From Aureibaculum algae (GTDB lineage Bacteria; Bacteroidota; Bacteroidia; Flavobacteriales; Flavobacteriaceae): DNA of 64,000 nucleotides. Shown here in pieces: positions 52,952 to 62,137 of the stretch. The DNA lies in the NCBI RefSeq assembly GCF_006065315.1, contig NZ_CP040749.1, forward strand, positions 3,866,001 to 3,930,000, written 5' to 3'. The position numbers and the translations under genes are program-made. The notes beneath the pieces were generated by a model, which searched no databases, had not been told where the DNA came from, and worked only from the letters and a program-made list of their open reading frames with translations. The stretch's first letter is position 1, and every line of letters begins with the position of its first letter.

Positions 52952-53994
52952 TTTTGAAACGAATTTGGTACCAATTAGTTAAGGTTTCTATAAGTACAGG
53001 GCTTTTCTTTTACTACAAAAAAATAGTAGTAAAAGGCAAAAGTAATATTCCTAGAAAAGGAGCCGTCCTAATGGTATCCAATCACAAAAATGCATTGATA
53101 GACCCTCTACTCATAGCGACAACCTCACCGAGAGATATTCATTTTTTAACTAGAGCCAGTGCATTTAAAATAGGTCTTGTTAAGTGGATATTATCAACAG
53201 TAAATATGCTTCCAATCTATCGATTAAGAGATGGCAAACAAGCATTAGCCAAAAACGAAGCTATTTTTAACTATTGCTTTGATCTTTTTAATAAACGAAG
53301 ATCATTATTAATATTTCCAGAAGGTACACATGACATTAGACGGTGGGTTAGACCATTAAGTAAAGGATTTACAAGAATTGCCTTTGGCGTTTTTGAAAAG
53401 CACCCTGACGTTCAATTATTTATTATTCCTGTAGGACTTAATTATACCAAAGCTGACAAATTCGGAGAAAGCGTTTCTATATATTATGGAAAACCCGTGC
53501 TAGCCAATGATTTTTATGACAAAAGTGATTTTAACAGTTCTGCCCAGAAATTAAAAGATGTTGTCAGTGAAAAAATGAAAGAATTGACAACACACATTGA
53601 AATTGAAAATTATGATGAAACATTAAAAAAATTAGGTGACGTCAATTTTTTACAACCTGAACTAATTAATAATCAAATATTACATTCCGATTTTAAAAAA
53701 CAAAGTACTAAAGAAAATTTAGATGATAAGCATCCATCTATTTTATGGAAAGTATTAAAAGGTATTGTTACTTTAAATAGTTTTATACCAATGTTAATTT
53801 ACAAAGCCATCGAACCTAAAATACAAGAACCTGAATTTGTAAGTAGTACAAAATTCGCATTAGGCATCACAGCTTTCCCTATTTTTTATAGTTTACAAAC
53901 GTTATTGGTTCATCATTTTTTTGGTAACCAAGTTGCTGTACTATATCTAGGGATAAGTATTTTATTAGTTTTACTATTGGCCAAAACAAAATAG
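52948..53994 (+). CDS. Glycerol-phosphate/lysophosphatidate acyltransferase-like protein
   Basis: A 348-residue acyltransferase of the PlsC/GPAT superfamily, with C-terminal membrane segments. Motifs: GAVLMVSNHKNALIDPLLIA (His-x5-Asp rather than His-x4-Asp, normal in this subgroup), LTRASAFKIG, LPIYRLRDGK, LLIFPEGTHDIRRWVRPLSKGFTRIAF with the Phe-Pro-Glu-Gly phosphate motif, and FIIPVGLNY. The C-terminal ~110 residues contain two or three membrane helices. It probably acylates a glycerol-phosphate lipid precursor. The start is GTG at 52948, overlapping the upstream TGA (GTGA). Confidence 0.86.
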   Translation: MILKRIWYQLVKVSISTGLFFYYKKIVVKGKSNIPRKGAVLMVSNHKNALIDPLLIATTSPRDIHFLTRASAFKIGLVKWILSTVNMLPIYRLRDGKQALAKNEAIFNYCFDLFNKRRSLLIFPEGTHDIRRWVRPLSKGFTRIAFGVFEKHPDVQLFIIPVGLNYTKADKFGESVSIYYGKPVLANDFYDKSDFNSSAQKLKDVVSEKMKELTTHIEIENYDETLKKLGDVNFLQPELINNQILHSDFKKQSTKENLDDKHPSILWKVLKGIVTLNSFIPMLIYKAIEPKIQEPEFVSSTKFALGITAFPIFYSLQTLLVHHFFGNQVAVLYLGISILLVLLLAKTK

Positions 53995-54033
53995 AGACAG
54001 CCTTAAAAAAGTTACTTTTCAATTCGTGTAAAA

Positions 54034-56958
54034 CTAATCCCCATCCACTATAGCATCTTGAATAATTTGTTGAGCTATCGTTCTAATATTATGCTTTACC
54101 AAGCCTGAATTACCTGCACTTGGATACACTCTATTTGATAAAAACACATATACAAGCTCACTTTCTGGATCTGCCCAAGTATAGGTACCTGTATACCCAC
54201 TATGTCCAAAACTTTTGGGAGAAACACAACCACATGAAGCTTTCTCTTTTGGATTTATTTGAGGTTTATCAAAACCTAAACCTCTGCGAACATTGTTCTT
54301 TGAATAATATCTTTTGTTAAACATTCTTAGTGTTTCTGCCTTAAAATATCGCTTACCGCCATAGTAGCCTTCTTGCATATACATTTGCATCATTTTGGCA
54401 ACATCATTAGAGTTAGAAAATAAACCTGCATTACCATTAACACCACCAAACATTGCTGCACCTTGATCATGCACATAACCACGTAATAATTGATTTCTAA
54501 AATACAAATCACGTTCAGTAGGGACTATAATTTTTTCAGAAAATTTCTTTAACGGATTATACGTTAATGTAGTCGCACCTAAAGGTTTATAAAAAAAGGT
54601 GTCATCCAATACATCCATCGTTTGTTTGTATTCTTTTGTAAAATAATCATTAAATAGATAAAAAACGAGCCCACTATATTTATATCGTTTTCTTGTCAAT
54701 AAAGGAGCATCTGCAATTGCCTGATACATACTATCTTTATAATCTGACCTTAGATAAAGTTTATTAGCTACTTTAATAGAAAAATCATTTGATCGTGAAT
54801 GTCTATAAAACTTATCAGACGGTTTTTTAGTAGCACTATCCATCGTTTTTAGATAATAAGGTATCCACGATCGTAAACGACCATAATGCGACAAGGCTTC
54901 CTTTATACTAATATCCTTTTTATCGGTATTATTTAAAATTGGAAATAATTTAGCAAGTGGTGTTTCTAAATTAAACCTACCCTCCTCTTCCGCTTTCATA
55001 ATTAGTGGCAAACCTCCTAAAATTTTAGTAATTGATGCTAAATCATATAAATGCGTATTCTGAACTCTGGTTTCTTGCTTATCGGTATGGTACCCAAAAC
55101 TTTTTCTATAAACTACCTTCCCTTTTCTTGCAACCAACACCTGCATACCCGGAGCCATCTTGTCCTTAACAACTTCTTGAGCTAAAGAATCTATACGTTC
55201 TAATTTTTTAGTATCCATACCTACACTTTCAGGTACACCATATGACAATCTGTATAAATTACTAGAATTTATACCAGACCCCACTTTAAAATCATTATGA
55301 ATAGAAACCGGCAAGCGACCTTTTGCACTTAACGCACCAAAAATTTGCTGTGCAGATATATCTTGAGAAATAATACTATTTTGATAAGAAACAAAAACAC
55401 TCTCAATATTGGTAAACGTCTTTATATCTAGTAAACTATATGCACTTGCAAAAACATCTAAAATAACACGGTTATTTCTTGCAATTTCTTGTAACCAAAC
55501 CAATTCTTTATTACTGAATTTAAAACCTTTCCAAGGACTTTCGTTAGACTTATGATAACCTATAATTACCAAGTTATAGTCTTTTAATTTTTTGATAACA
55601 TCATTTAGATTTTTACCAGAAACCACATCTACTTGTGTATAATCATTTAATCTGTTAATAAAAGTAGTATTATCAGCATCGCCTAACTTAACATAAGCTA
55701 TTTTGGCTTCCGCCAAATCTTTTACAGGAAACAAGTCCAATTCATTCTTTAATAACGTAGTTGCATTTTCTACCAATTTATAATGTAAAACTTCAGCATC
55801 TTGTCCATTTAAATCCTCATTTAAATTTTTCAACTCAATGGGTTTGTAATTATTTAAACCTGCCCAATATTTAGCTTTCAAAATCTTTTTAACAGATTCG
55901 TCCAAACGTTTGGTGGTTATCACACTATCTGTGACCGCTTTTTTTAATTTTGCAATTGATTCAGGTATATCTAAAGGCATCAATAAAATATCGTTACCTG
56001 CTTTTATAACCTCTAGGTTAATTTCAGCCGGACTAGAGAAATTTGCAGCACCTTTCATATTTAAGGCATCCGTAAAAATTAAGCCTTTAAATCCCATTTT
56101 TTCTTTCAACAAATCAGTTACAATATTTTTGGATAAAGAGGAAGGTAATGCCGTATTTGGTTCATATTCTGGTACACTTAAATGTGCAACCATAATACTG
56201 GCCAAACCGTTTTTAAACAATTCTCTGTAAGGATATAATTCTACAGAATCTAATCTTTGTCTTGAAAATGGTATTGTAGGTAATGTCAAATGAGAATCTG
56301 CATCTGTATCTCCATGACCAGGAAAATGCTTTGCATTAGCCAATACATTTTGGCTCTGCATACCTTTCGTAAAGGCAACAGCTTTTGAAGCTACATTTCT
56401 AGGATCTTCACCAAAAGAACGGTTCCCGATTATCGGATTTGCAGGGTTTATATTAACATCAACTACTGGTGCAAAATTAACATGAATCCCCAATCGGCTA
56501 TGATGTTTACCTAACATTTCACCAAATTCTTCTATTAAACTTTCATCTTGAATAGCTCCTAAAGTCATATTCCAAGGGAAACGATAGGTATTATCTAGCC
56601 GCATATCTAATCCCCATTCTCCATCAAAACCTAGCATTAAAGGAATTTTTGAGATTTTCTGAAAATTATTGGTCATTTTCGCCTCTTTTTCAGGAGTACC
56701 CTGAAAAAACACCAATCCACCAATATGGTATTTATTTATCAATTCAGTAACATCAGCTTCATGTTGAGCATCTCGGTTAGAATATGCTGGTATCATAAAA
56801 AGTTGACCAATCTTTTCGTCAATGGTCATTGATTTCATAATACTATCTACCCATATATTTTGCCCATAGGTATCCTTTTTATCTAAAGGACTTTCTTCTT
56901 GAGCATTCATAAAAGTAATAAAAAAAACAAAAATTAAAGGGAGAATTCTGGTATTCAT
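54034..56958 (-). CDS. Exported GH3 beta-N-acetylhexosaminidase fused to a beta-lactamase-like serine hydrolase
   Basis: A 974-residue bifunctional exported protein: signal peptide RILPLIFVFFITFMNAQ. Residues ~30-360 are a NagZ-like glycoside hydrolase family 3 domain with NAKHFPGHGDTDADSH (acid/base His and Asp) near 210 and the nucleophile in LIFTDALNMKGA. A middle Rossmann-like part (~400-570) follows. Residues ~590-970 are a class C beta-lactamase/penicillin-binding-like domain with the SxxK motif in DLASITKILGG near 640, YSGLVFYLFN as the YxN region and HSGYTGT near the end. Such fusions occur in Bacteroidota; they suggest cell-wall muropeptide processing outside the cytoplasm. Confidence 0.92.
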   Translation of the reverse strand: MNTRILPLIFVFFITFMNAQEESPLDKKDTYGQNIWVDSIMKSMTIDEKIGQLFMIPAYSNRDAQHEADVTELINKYHIGGLVFFQGTPEKEAKMTNNFQKISKIPLMLGFDGEWGLDMRLDNTYRFPWNMTLGAIQDESLIEEFGEMLGKHHSRLGIHVNFAPVVDVNINPANPIIGNRSFGEDPRNVASKAVAFTKGMQSQNVLANAKHFPGHGDTDADSHLTLPTIPFSRQRLDSVELYPYRELFKNGLASIMVAHLSVPEYEPNTALPSSLSKNIVTDLLKEKMGFKGLIFTDALNMKGAANFSSPAEINLEVIKAGNDILLMPLDIPESIAKLKKAVTDSVITTKRLDESVKKILKAKYWAGLNNYKPIELKNLNEDLNGQDAEVLHYKLVENATTLLKNELDLFPVKDLAEAKIAYVKLGDADNTTFINRLNDYTQVDVVSGKNLNDVIKKLKDYNLVIIGYHKSNESPWKGFKFSNKELVWLQEIARNNRVILDVFASAYSLLDIKTFTNIESVFVSYQNSIISQDISAQQIFGALSAKGRLPVSIHNDFKVGSGINSSNLYRLSYGVPESVGMDTKKLERIDSLAQEVVKDKMAPGMQVLVARKGKVVYRKSFGYHTDKQETRVQNTHLYDLASITKILGGLPLIMKAEEEGRFNLETPLAKLFPILNNTDKKDISIKEALSHYGRLRSWIPYYLKTMDSATKKPSDKFYRHSRSNDFSIKVANKLYLRSDYKDSMYQAIADAPLLTRKRYKYSGLVFYLFNDYFTKEYKQTMDVLDDTFFYKPLGATTLTYNPLKKFSEKIIVPTERDLYFRNQLLRGYVHDQGAAMFGGVNGNAGLFSNSNDVAKMMQMYMQEGYYGGKRYFKAETLRMFNKRYYSKNNVRRGLGFDKPQINPKEKASCGCVSPKSFGHSGYTGTYTWADPESELVYVFLSNRVYPSAGNSGLVKHNIRTIAQQIIQDAIVDGD

Positions 56959-56989
56959 AAAAGCGTAATATATTTTATATTCAAATTAT

Positions 56990-57478
56990 TTAAGAGACTA
57001 AAAATTTGGCGTGCCAACTTTTGTTTGCTTCAACTTCCCAAGCAGACGCCAAATCTGCTTTAGAATTAATCATATTATTAAAAACAATAGTATTGGCATT
57101 TATTTTATTTGCTGCAACGTATTTCTTAAAATCATTTAAGTCAACAGTATTAATATTAGTGCCATCTTTAAAAGAAACTTTCATTTTATTTAACAAATCA
57201 ACATCGAAAGCCTTTTCAATTTCTTTAATTATATGTACTGAACTGTCTATTGAACAGCCTGAAACTTCATTTACGTTTTCATCGACAGCCAAAATGATAA
57301 ATTGATTGTATTCAATTTTAAAAGCGGCTGATAAATCATCACCATGGCGTTTCCAATTATTGACAAAATTTCTCAAATACTCTGAAATTTGATCAACTTC
57401 AGATTGATTTAGTGTTCTGTCTGCTTGATAAACCCACACTCTGGAGGAATCTGCCAACATATCAAATTCTATAAACAT
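56990..57478 (-). CDS. Conserved flavobacterial protein of unknown function (often mislabelled ABC transporter ATPase)
   Basis: A 162-residue soluble protein with a start at 57478. It begins MLADSSRVWVYQADRTLNQSEVDQI, then ISEYLRNFVNNWKRHGDDLSAAFKIEYNQFIILAVDENVNEVSGCSIDSSVHIIKEIEKAF, and ends with SAWEVEANKSWHAKFLV. There is no Walker A, no ABC signature and no membrane segment, so the common database label ABC transporter ATPase is not supported. It is highly conserved in Bacteroidota from memory. It lies 31 bases before the GH3 fusion and 11 bases after the exonuclease gene, in one operon. Confidence 0.7.
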   Translation of the reverse strand: MFIEFDMLADSSRVWVYQADRTLNQSEVDQISEYLRNFVNNWKRHGDDLSAAFKIEYNQFIILAVDENVNEVSGCSIDSSVHIIKEIEKAFDVDLLNKMKVSFKDGTNINTVDLNDFKKYVAANKINANTIVFNNMINSKADLASAWEVEANKSWHAKFLVS

Positions 57479-57489
57479 GGTTTTTTTTA

Positions 57490-58263
57490 TTATAATTTAT
57501 TATTCAAACTACGTAATTTAATACCAGTCAATACTTTTTTTGTGTAAAGCGGAAAATCAGCATTTTGTATCCAAGAATAATACCCCTTGTCTTTTGCTAA
57601 TACCTCTGCTACTTTTTTACCTTTATATTTACCAAAGGTGAAAATTTCTTCGTCTTTATCATTAAACATAATAAAACCTGCGAAGTCAGCTCTTTTATTA
57701 TGTGTAGAAAATTCATGTAAAAATTTTACATCATTTTCTAAATCGTCATACATGTCTAATTGTGCCTTTAAAATTTCATAGGTTGCATTAGTATCTGCCT
57801 CTGCCGAATGAGCATTTTCCAAGTCTTTATCACAATAATAGTTATAAGCAGCACTTAAAGTACGTTGTTCTTTTTTATGATAAATAACTTGTACATCAAC
57901 CCCTACTCTATTATTCATATCAAAATCTATACCGACACGCAAAAATTCTTCAGCTAATAACGGAATATCAAATCTGTTTGAGTTAAAACCAGCCAAATCA
58001 CAACCGTCAATTAATTGATTAATTTCTTTAGACAATTCTGCAAAAGTAGGCTCTGTCACTACTTTTTCATTGGTAATACCATGAATAGCAACCACCTCAG
58101 CAGGAATTTCCATTTCAGGGTTTACCAACCAGGTTTTACTTTCTTTATTACCATTTGGATACACTTTTAATATTGAAATCTCAACAATACGGTCTTTAGC
58201 TATATTAATACCTGTTGTTTCAAGATCAAAAAATACAATAGGTTTTTTAAGTTTTAATTCCAT
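57490..58263 (-). CDS. DnaQ-like 3'-5' exonuclease with an ExoX-like C-terminal domain
   Basis: A 257-residue DEDDh exonuclease with start at 58263 (MELKLKKPIVFFDLETTG), chosen because the 24-residue extension upstream does not match the family. Catalytic residues: Asp and Glu in FFDLETTGINIAKDRIVEIS, Asp in FNSNRFDIPLLAEEF, and the His/Asp in AHSAEADTNATYEIL. The C-terminal ~45 residues (FTFGKYKGKKVAEVLAKDKG YYSWIQ) form a small domain seen in exodeoxyribonuclease X-like proteins. It probably edits or degrades DNA or RNA ends. It has a -7-like element 52 bases upstream. Confidence 0.88.
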   Translation of the reverse strand: MELKLKKPIVFFDLETTGINIAKDRIVEISILKVYPNGNKESKTWLVNPEMEIPAEVVAIHGITNEKVVTEPTFAELSKEINQLIDGCDLAGFNSNRFDIPLLAEEFLRVGIDFDMNNRVGVDVQVIYHKKEQRTLSAAYNYYCDKDLENAHSAEADTNATYEILKAQLDMYDDLENDVKFLHEFSTHNKRADFAGFIMFNDKDEEIFTFGKYKGKKVAEVLAKDKGYYSWIQNADFPLYTKKVLTGIKLRSLNNKL

Positions 58264-58669
58264 AATTCTTATTAGAAATATTTTCGTGTTGGGTTTGTAA
58301 ATTTTATGAATTACCAAAGATACAATTTGTAACAAGAAATCATATTATTTAACATTTTGATTTGAGGAATAATTTTATAAAATTTTTCAATTCGAGTATC
58401 TTTACCAGAGACTACGCAATCATTAATATTTGTATCGATATTTGTTTCTTGCTAAGCTCAACTCATACCTGATGTTTCACAAGAAAAAAGTGTGGCACTC
58501 GGCCTAAAACACCAACAAACTGAATTTTATTTAGTTTATCCTCAATACTAGAATCAAAAAAGACAAATTCAATGGTATCAGCTACTCAATTTAATTAAAT
58601 AAAAATAGTATTTAACCAAAAAAAATGCTAAGCATAAACTCAGCATTTTTATATTTTATATACCCATTT
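58264..58669. other. 406-base intergenic stretch with promoter element and terminator
   Basis: On the left is the minus-strand -7 element TATCTTTG (58322-58315) of the exonuclease operon. On the right, AAAAATGCT (58621-58629) and AGCATTTTT (58642-58650) form the terminator hairpin of the E2 gene. Between 58340 and 58610 I see no ORF above about 20 codons, no RNA fold of note and no decayed gene I can name. Confidence 0.55.
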
Positions 58670-60010
58670 TTAGAACTCCCTATTCGTATCAAACCCTTCT
58701 AAATACTCGGCAACTCGTTGTATAAACATTCCTCCAAGAGCACCATTGACAACCCTGTGGTCATAGGAATGTGAAAGGAACATTTTATGGCGGATACCTA
58801 TAAAATCACCTTCTGAAGTTTCAATAACAGCGGGTACCTTACGAATAGCACCTAATGCTAATATTGCCACTTGCGGCTGATTGATAATAGGCGTACCCAT
58901 AACACTACCAAAACTACCTACGTTAGTAACCGTATAGGTACCTCCTTGCGTATCGTCTGGCTTTAACTTACCTGTTCTAGCACGTAAAGCTAAATCATTT
59001 ACCGCTTTGGTCATACCCATTAAATTCAACTGGTCGGCATTTTTAATTACAGGGACAATCAAGTTTCCATCTGCCAAGGCAGCAGCCATCCCTAAATTAA
59101 TATTTTTCTTCTTAATTACGCGATCACCATCAACCGAAATATTAATCATTGGAAAATCCTTAATGGTTTTAGCAATAGCTTCCATAAAAATAGGTGTAAA
59201 GGTTATTTTTTCTCCTTCTCTTTTTTGAAAACTATCTTTTACCTTGTTACGCCAGTTTACAATTTTAGTAACATCAACTTCAATAAATGACTGTACATGA
59301 GCTGAAGTCTGCACAGAGTTTACCATGTGCTGAGCAACCAACTTACCCATTCTGGACATTTCTATAATTTCATCTTGACCATTAACAGAAACTGGAGCGG
59401 CAGGTGTTGCCGGTTTCTGAGAGTGAACTGGTGTTGCGATTGCAACCGGTTTTGTATCACCACCATTTAAAGGTGTATTTCCTCTATTTTCTATATAGGC
59501 AAGAATATCATCTTTAGTAACTCGATTATCCTTACCGGTTCCAACAATGGATTCTAATTCCGTCATTGAAATATTTTCTTTTTTAGCTATCGTTTTCACT
59601 AAAGGTGAATAGAATTTACCGCTTGGCGAATCTCCAATCACAGCAACAGCTTCTTTTACTGCTGTTACTTCGGCAATAGTATTTTCAATAGCTTTAACTT
59701 CCTGAGGCTCTTCAGTTTTTACTTCAGATTTGATTGTTGTTACAGCAACATCTTCTGTTGCTCCATCTCCTGAAATTTCAATAATTGCAAGTGTTTCTCC
59801 TACTTTTACAACAGCATCAACATCATATAACCTTTCAATTAAAACACCTTCAACTTCACTCGGCACTTCAGAATCTACTTTATCTGTAGCAATCTCAACA
59901 ATCGCTTCATCTAGCTCAATAGTATCACCTACTTCCTTTAACCATGATGTAATTGTTGCTTCCGCAACACTTTCGCCCATTTTAGGCAATTTAAGTTCAA
60001 ATTTAGCCAT
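58670..60010 (-). CDS. Dihydrolipoamide acyltransferase (E2) of a 2-oxo acid dehydrogenase complex
   Basis: A 446-residue E2 subunit. The lipoyl domain holds the lipoylated Lys44 in EIATDKVDSEVPS, followed by an Ala/Thr/Glu linker, a peripheral-subunit-binding domain at ~131-170 (FYSPLVKTIAKKENISMTELESIVG), a Pro/Ala linker and the catalytic domain ending SHSYDHRVVNGALGG. In that last motif the usual Asp of HxxxDG is Asn (His418, Asn422, Gly423). The lipoyl start (KLPKMGESVAEATITSWLK) resembles branched-chain 2-oxo acid dehydrogenase E2. No E1 or E3 gene is adjacent, so the complex must be completed elsewhere. Confidence 0.88.
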   Translation of the reverse strand: MAKFELKLPKMGESVAEATITSWLKEVGDTIELDEAIVEIATDKVDSEVPSEVEGVLIERLYDVDAVVKVGETLAIIEISGDGATEDVAVTTIKSEVKTEEPQEVKAIENTIAEVTAVKEAVAVIGDSPSGKFYSPLVKTIAKKENISMTELESIVGTGKDNRVTKDDILAYIENRGNTPLNGGDTKPVAIATPVHSQKPATPAAPVSVNGQDEIIEMSRMGKLVAQHMVNSVQTSAHVQSFIEVDVTKIVNWRNKVKDSFQKREGEKITFTPIFMEAIAKTIKDFPMINISVDGDRVIKKKNINLGMAAALADGNLIVPVIKNADQLNLMGMTKAVNDLALRARTGKLKPDDTQGGTYTVTNVGSFGSVMGTPIINQPQVAILALGAIRKVPAVIETSEGDFIGIRHKMFLSHSYDHRVVNGALGGMFIQRVAEYLEGFDTNREF

Positions 60011-60035
60011 CTAGTAAACAAATTTTAGAGTCCTG

Positions 60036-60043
60036 CAAAGGTA
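60036..60043 (-). promoter_or_regulatory. -7 promoter element of the E2 gene
   Basis: Minus-strand TACCTTTG matches TAnnTTTG, 26 bases before the ATG at 60010; the nearest TTG (60060-60058) gives a 14 bp spacer, short of the usual range. Confidence 0.4.
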
Positions 60044-60096
60044 TAAAAAATAAGAGGCAAAGTTACTAATTCGGGATTTAATACTAAATCATCACG

Positions 60097-60133
60097 TAAA
60101 AAAAAGACCGTCTTAGCAATTGCCAAGACGGTC
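60097..60133 (-). terminator. Rho-independent terminator of the small lipoprotein gene
   Basis: Arms GACCGTCTT (60106-60114) and AAGACGGTC (60125-60133); the spacer GCAATTGC can continue the stem with one mismatch. Read on the minus strand it is followed by nine U, a near-ideal terminator. Confidence 0.92.
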
Positions 60134-60155
60134 CATAAATATGTTTAAATGCTAA

Positions 60156-60572
60156 TTATTGCATCATCTTTTTTGTAAGTTCTTGTAACTCTTCTGCTTT
60201 AGCAGTCATGTAAGTTGTAAGCTTTTCAGCATCAGCACCAGTAATTTTACCAGATACCTCTTGAGCTTTCGTAGCTAAATCTTGACCTTTTTTACCTAAG
60301 TCAGCAAAAGCAGTCATATCTTTACTCTCTACAGCTTTTTTATAGTCGGCTATATAAGACTCATAACTGTCAACATAAGCTTGTACATCTGAATCGCTAA
60401 AACTAGGTGCTCCATCAGTTGATTCAGCAGTAGCAGTTTCTTCTACTTTTTCATCAGTTGTTGCAGTTTCTTCTGTTTTAGTTTCTTCTGTAGCATCAGG
60501 TTTTGGTGTCTCTTTACAAGATGTTAATACTAATGCTGCAATCATTGTTAAGCTTAAAAATACTCTTTTCAT
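60156..60572 (-). CDS. Small acidic lipoprotein, unknown
   Basis: A 138-residue predicted lipoprotein with start at 60572 (MKRVFLSLTMIAALVLTSC, lipobox Cys19), preferred over 60635. Residues ~20-50 form a Thr/Glu-rich disordered linker (TEETKTEETATTDEKVEET), and the rest is a helical domain with SDVQAYVDSYESYIADYKKAVESKDMTAFADLGKKGQDLATKAQEV, likely a three-helix bundle. No family is recognised with confidence. It is a single gene with a minus-strand -7 element at 60603-60610 (TAGATTTG) and its own strong terminator. Confidence 0.78.
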   Translation of the reverse strand: MKRVFLSLTMIAALVLTSCKETPKPDATEETKTEETATTDEKVEETATAESTDGAPSFSDSDVQAYVDSYESYIADYKKAVESKDMTAFADLGKKGQDLATKAQEVSGKITGADAEKLTTYMTAKAEELQELTKKMMQ

Positions 60573-60602
60573 AATTAAATGGTTTTTGTTTATTAGTTGA
60601 GA

Positions 60603-60610
60603 CAAATCTA
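60603..60610 (-). promoter_or_regulatory. -7 promoter element of the small lipoprotein gene
   Basis: Minus-strand TAGATTTG matches TAnnTTTG, 31 bases before the ATG at 60572. It supports that start over 60635, which would be upstream of the promoter. Confidence 0.5.
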
Positions 60611-60681
60611 AATACAATTCTAATTTTAGAAACACCTGAATAAAGGGGTATTTACTTTTTTCAAGATTAATAGTATTAAAA

Positions 60682-62137
60682 TTGCTTTATTACTGCCAAA
60701 TTAAGTCAATAAAACGCATTCGCTTTTCAATTATTGTGATAGATTTGAAAACTTTTAAAACTAACCCATTGCAAACCAATCTTTTTAAAGATTTACGTTT
60801 CATATATCCATGGAGGAATTATCAAGAAAATTTTTTAATTAATTTTTCTACTCATATTTCCGATGACCATTTTCATGTTATTGCTCCACCCGGATCTGGT
60901 AAAACAGTATTAGGATTAGAAATTGTAAAAAGAATTGGCAAAAAAACCTTAGTACTGGCACCTACATTAACAATAAGAAATCAATGGGAAGATAGATTAC
61001 AACACTTTTTTACAAAAGAAAAAAATTCAGAACGGTCTCATTCGATATTAAATCACTCTCTGAAATTACATTCTCCACCTATCAATCATTACATAGTTTC
61101 TATAAAACCTTTGAAAATAAAGAAGACTATTTTACCTATTTTAAAACCAATGGTATTGAAACTATTGTATTAGACGAGGCTCATCATTTAAAAAACGCAT
61201 GGTGGAAATGCCTTTATGATTTAAAACAGAGCTCATTATACACCATTGTGGCACTTACAGCAACTCCACCTTACGATAGTGATCGATCTGAAATTACAAA
61301 ATACTTCCAACTGTGCGGTGACATAGATGACGAAATTGCAACTCCTGATTTGGTGAAAGAGCAAAATTTATGCCCCCATCAAGACTATGTCTATCTTTCT
61401 AAGCCTAGTGATATAGAGATTAATTACATTGTTAATTTCCGAAAGGAAATTGCTGTATTTATCGATGAATTGAAGAAAGACGAAATCTTTAAATTGTTTT
61501 TACAAAACCATCGTTTTTATAAAGATCCATCTACCTCTATTGATGAATTGTATGGCAACCCCGAATTCTTTTCAGAAATTATTATTTTCCTAAAATCTAC
61601 TAGAGAAATTATCCCCTTCGAAAAAATTCAAATATTAGGTTTTGAAAAAGAAGCAGATGTTGAAATTCCTCCCCTTACAAATGATTGGGTTGAATTATTA
61701 ATGCCATTATTGACACCTTATATGAATTACAACATTTTACCACAGAGAAATCACATATTAAAATAATTACAGATTTATTACAACAAGGAGATGTTACTTG
61801 CTCAATACAAGGTGCAAACCAGATAGAAAGTACTTTATTTATCAATGCCTTGAATGAAATGTTACAACCTATTGAAAACCCACGTTATGTAATTGTAAAA
61901 GATGTATGGTATCGTAAGAAATTGGACATTCAAAATTACTTTCCAGTACCACAACTATTTGGCGATAAAAAGGAACGTTGTGAAATTTTCTTAAAACATT
62001 GGAGTGATCAAATGGGTAATTCTAACGTCTTTTACACAAGACATTTAGAAGGTCGAAAAATGCTTGTTAAAGCAAGATTATTTCATATCAGTGGTGCAAT
62101 AAAAGAGGTGACTAAAAAATCAGTAATATGGAAGTAA
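60682..62137 (+). pseudogene. Frameshifted and shortened superfamily 2 helicase (DEAH family)
   Basis: Three reading frames together encode pieces of one protein. Frame 1 (to ~61020) has RNYQENFLINF and Walker A APPGSGKTVLGLEIV; frame 3 (from ~61020 to ~61715) has the STYQSLHSF motif, Walker B/DEAH VLDEAHHLKNAWW and motif III VALTATPPYDSDRSE; the last frame (61715-62137) has HFTTEKSHI, NPRYVIVKDVWYRKK and HLEGRKMLVKAR. The first shift fits loss of one A in a 7-A run (61019-61025); the second loses a base near 61712-61717. The helicase C domain with motifs IV-VI is missing between about 61790 and 61805. The start codon is unclear; no good ATG lies near the first conserved residue. Confidence 0.8.

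Noticed and set aside
53080..53110. HX5D instead of HX4D in the acyltransferase as a lesion
   Set aside because: The same spacing is normal in this Bacteroidota/yeast GPAT-like subgroup, and the other motifs are intact.
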